Assembly: GCA_025997195.1 (NCBI GenBank)
Contig: BNUG01000071.1
Location: 1-9,039 of the forward strand
Length of the DNA stretch: 9,039 nt
Origin: Clostridia bacterium
GTDB lineage: Bacteria; Bacillota; Clostridia; Peptostreptococcales; Anaerovoracaceae
Direction: 5' to 3'
Under the pieces are notes generated by a model. The model was not told the DNA's origin. It saw only the letters and a list, made by a program, of their open reading frames with translations, and ran no database searches. Every line of letters starts with the position of its first letter. Within the stretch, counting starts at the first letter, position 1. Positions 7,313 through 9,039 of the stretch are shown here, piece after piece. Both the position numbers and the translations under genes were made by a program.

Positions 7313-7767
7313 TGGCGCGCGTATCTTTCGTATCGAAAAAGAAAGCATCCTTCGGGACGTCGATGGGCGTTTCATCCATCATCGCGATCCTCGTGATTTT
7401 GGTGCTCGTGGTTTTCTCCGCGCTCTCGATCGCGACATCGAAGGCGGATCTGGTGCTTTCGCAAAAGACAAGCGACAGCGTGAAGGCTTACTATGAGGCG
7501 GACGCTTTGGCCGAGGAAACGATGGCGCAGATCGCGGCTACGGTAGGCGATGGCAAGGGATGGGAAACCAAACTCACCGCACTTGGCTGTGACGTACAGG
7601 GCGATTTGGTTTCCTACGTCATGACCGTCGATGAAAACCGCAATTTGGACGTGCGTTTGCGCGTGAAGCCGGACGGCAGTCTTGTGCGCGAACTCTGGCA
7701 GGTCGTTCCGTCCTCGGAATGGGTGGCGGACGACAGCATTAACGTATACATGCCGAAGCAGGGGTAA
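7312..7767 (+). CDS. Minor-pilin-like membrane protein, PilX/GspK-like
   Basis: 151 residues. A basic stretch (residues 1-12, SKKKASFG) precedes a hydrophobic helix at about 19-41 and a polar helical region, with KAYYEADALAEETMAQI at about 58-74. Helix, then Ala/Glu-rich YEAD..AEE, resembles the start of PilX or GspK, large minor pilins that cap the fibre; this is a resemblance of pattern only. No Gly/Ala-Phe cleavage site with Glu +5 is seen. The start overlaps the previous stop by one base (TGATG), indicating coupled translation, and the gene ends four bases before pilT. Confidence 0.75.
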   Translation: MARVSFVSKKKASFGTSMGVSSIIAILVILVLVVFSALSIATSKADLVLSQKTSDSVKAYYEADALAEETMAQIAATVGDGKGWETKLTALGCDVQGDLVSYVMTVDENRNLDVRLRVKPDGSLVRELWQVVPSSEWVADDSINVYMPKQG

Positions 7768-7771
7768 ATAA

Positions 7772-8845
7772 ATGGATTTGGTTTTGGAAGAGGTGCTGCG
7801 CGAGGCCGCGGCAAAAGGTGCTTCAGACATATATTTGATTTCCGGCAAGGCGATGTCAATGAAAATCGGCGGCGAGATCGTCGAACTTTCACCTGACCGG
7901 CTCATGCCGGATACCACGCATGAGTTCCTCAGAGAAATCTACGGCTTTGCCTGCGGACGCAAAATGGAGCGGGTCGAGGAAGCCGGCGACGACGATTTCT
8001 CCTTTTCACTGGCCGGCATTGCCCGTTTCCGTGTGAGCGCGTTCAAGCAGCGCGGCACGCTGGCAGCCGTTATCCGCGTCGTGGCCTTCGATCTGCCTGA
8101 CCCCGCTTCCCTCTCGATCCCGCAGGTCGCGCTTGACCTGTCGCAGCGCAAGAAGGGTCTTGTCCTCGTGACCGGCCCGACCGGAAGCGGCAAATCCACG
8201 ACGCTCGCCTGCATCATCGATCAAATCAACAAATCACGCAATGCGCATATCATCACGATCGAAGATCCAATCGAGTTCCTGCACCGCCATGGTCAGAGCA
8301 TCGTCAGCCAGCGCGAAGTCACGCTCGATACGAAAAACTACGCGGTCGCCCTGCGCGCCGCCCTCCGGCAGGCGCCCAATGTCATCCTCATCGGCGAACT
8401 GCGCGACTCGGAAACCATTGAGATCGCGATGACGGCGGCAGAAACCGGACATCTCGTGCTTTCCACCTTGCACACCATCGGCTCCGCCAACACGATCGAC
8501 CGCATCGTCGACGCCTTCCATGCCAACCAGCAAGGCCAGATCCGCGTACAACTTTCCATGGTTCTCGGCGCGGTCGTCAGCCAGCAGCTCGTGCCCAAAA
8601 AAGAGGGCGGCGTGCTCGCGGCCTTCGAAGTCATGCTCGTCAACGACGCCATCCGCAACATGATCCGCGAAAGCAAGATCCACCAAATCGACAGCGTCAT
8701 CACTTCGTCAGCCGCCGACGGCATGATGACGATGGACAGCAGCCTGCTCCGCGAATACAAAGAAGGCAAGATTTCCGACACCACCGCCGTAGCCTTCTCC
8801 ACCCAGCCCGAGCTCATGAAAAAACGGCTTGCGGCCGGTATGTAA
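7772..8845 (+). CDS. pilT: Type IV pilus retraction ATPase PilT
   Basis: Cytoplasmic hexameric ATPase that depolymerises pili and drives twitching motility and DNA uptake in species that have them. All core motifs are present: Walker A GPTGSGKS (135-142), Asp box ITIEDPIEF (161-169), Walker B VILIGE (204-209) followed by LRDSET, His box TGHLVLSTLHT (225-235), and the PilT-specific AIRNMIRE (293-300), which separates it from PilB/GspE. Length 357 is normal for PilT. The N-terminal motif usually ASDIHL reads ASDIYL. The ATG has AGGGG at 7760-7764. It is the last gene of the run, and its final codons lie in a repeated A-tract block, so the C-terminal tail KKRLAAGM may have been shaped by that repeat. 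Confidence 0.96.
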   Translation: MDLVLEEVLREAAAKGASDIYLISGKAMSMKIGGEIVELSPDRLMPDTTHEFLREIYGFACGRKMERVEEAGDDDFSFSLAGIARFRVSAFKQRGTLAAVIRVVAFDLPDPASLSIPQVALDLSQRKKGLVLVTGPTGSGKSTTLACIIDQINKSRNAHIITIEDPIEFLHRHGQSIVSQREVTLDTKNYAVALRAALRQAPNVILIGELRDSETIEIAMTAAETGHLVLSTLHTIGSANTIDRIVDAFHANQQGQIRVQLSMVLGAVVSQQLVPKKEGGVLAAFEVMLVNDAIRNMIRESKIHQIDSVITSSAADGMMTMDSSLLREYKEGKISDTTAVAFSTQPELMKKRLAAGM

Positions 8846-8911
8846 AAAACGACTTGGCCAAAAAACGAACTTGCGACAAGTATGTAAAAAAATGACTGGT
8901 GACAGGTACGC
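8819..8911 (+). repeat. Degenerate tandem A-tract repeat spanning the pilT 3' end
   Basis: Four related units each begin with a run of six or seven A: 8819-8843, 8844-8859 (short), 8860-8885 and 8886-8911. Units 1 and 3 share AAAAAACG, CTTGCG and GTATGT in the same order; units 3 and 4 match at 18 of 26 bases by hand alignment. The composite period is about 41 bases. Unit 1 supplies the last eight codons of pilT and its GTATGTAA stop context recurs at 8881-8888. Unit 3 also holds a small perfect hairpin, ACTTG-CGA-CAAGT (8869-8881). Function unknown. Confidence 0.65.
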
Positions 8912-8978
8912 GCAGGACAATCGCATCAATGAATAAACTACCGATGTAAATCCGCAGAAGAAACAATCGGAGAGTATT

Positions 8979-9013
8979 GAAACGGCAGGAAGACAAAAGA
9001 ATCCTGCCGTTTC
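8979..9013 (+). terminator. Candidate terminator hairpin after pilT
   Basis: Perfect 12-bp inverted repeat, GAAACGGCAGGA at 8979-8990 and its complement at 9002-9013, with an 11-base A-rich loop. It lies 133 bases after the pilT stop and is the first strong stem after the gene run. The following bases (GTTCTGTCTG) are T-rich but lack a clean run of T, so it may be a weak intrinsic terminator or an RNA-stabilising stem. A weaker stem, CCGAT at 8941-8945 with ATCGG at 8966-8970, sits just before it. Confidence 0.5.
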
Positions 9014-9039
9014 GTTCTGTCTGTATAGGATTTTCATCA

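Larger units (their letters stand above)
4614..9039. repeat. Right arm of giant perfect inverted repeat
   Basis: Mirror partner of 1-4426. This arm is the one collinear with the unique centre: the transglutaminase reading frame runs from 4427 across 4614 without interruption and keeps family-like sequence on both sides. The right arm plus centre is therefore the likely native arrangement, and the left arm the added copy. Confidence 0.97.

Noticed and set aside
7372..7917. A 181-codon minus-strand open frame opposite the PilX-like gene and the pilT start
   Set aside because: Antisense shadow with low-complexity, His/Arg-rich composition; the opposite strand has clear motifs and ribosome binding sites.
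8892..8936. A 14-residue open frame (MTGDRYAQDNRINE) after pilT
   Set aside because: No ribosome binding site, and the start lies in a repeat A-tract; too short to support as a gene from sequence alone.
1..9039. Composite transposon, insertion sequence pair or CRISPR
   Set aside because: The arms carry only pilus genes and a transglutaminase; there is no transposase, integrase, cas gene or regularly spaced repeat array, and no target duplication can be seen.

Overview
The window is one very large inverted repeat. Bases 1-4426 are the exact reverse complement of 4614-9039 (position i pairs with 9040-i), and only the 187 bases at 4427-4613 are unique. The two ends of the window mirror each other to the last base. 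The unique centre continues in frame into the right arm, through a transglutaminase-like gene, so 4427-9039 reads as one ordinary stretch of chromosome. The left arm is a second, inverted copy of most of it, joined at a single novel junction (4426/4427). No transposase, recombinase or other mobility gene is present. My reading is that this is most likely a fold-back chimera (amplification, library or assembly). A true 4.4-kb inverted duplication remains possible and could be tested with reads.

The underlying unique content is about 4.6 kb of a type IV pilus / type II secretion-like operon, all on + in the right arm. In order: the C-terminal part of a secreted transglutaminase-like protein (4427-4992, start missing); pilC/gspF inner-membrane platform protein (5043-6083); four small single-pass membrane proteins of minor-pilin/pseudopilin type (6125-6469, 6471-6944, 6941-7312, 7312-7767); and the retraction ATPase pilT (7772-8845). 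The last 194 bases hold a degenerate A-tract repeat that overlaps the pilT 3' end and a strong hairpin that may end transcription. The left arm repeats all of this on the minus strand, with the transglutaminase copy cut off at the junction.

The organism is probably a Firmicute of the Clostridia. The reasons are the strong GGAGG-type ribosome binding sites, a TTG start, the compact 346-residue PilC, and small proteins that resemble (from memory) families common beside clostridial pilus genes. Base composition looks moderately GC-rich by eye. This assignment is inference.

The genes fit together as part of an envelope pilus machine. PilC anchors assembly in the membrane, PilT powers pilus retraction, and the four small proteins could form or prime a pilus tip. 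The transglutaminase-like protein would act outside the membrane. An extension ATPase (PilB), a major pilin with a canonical GFTLIE-type motif, a prepilin peptidase and PilM/N/O are not in this window.
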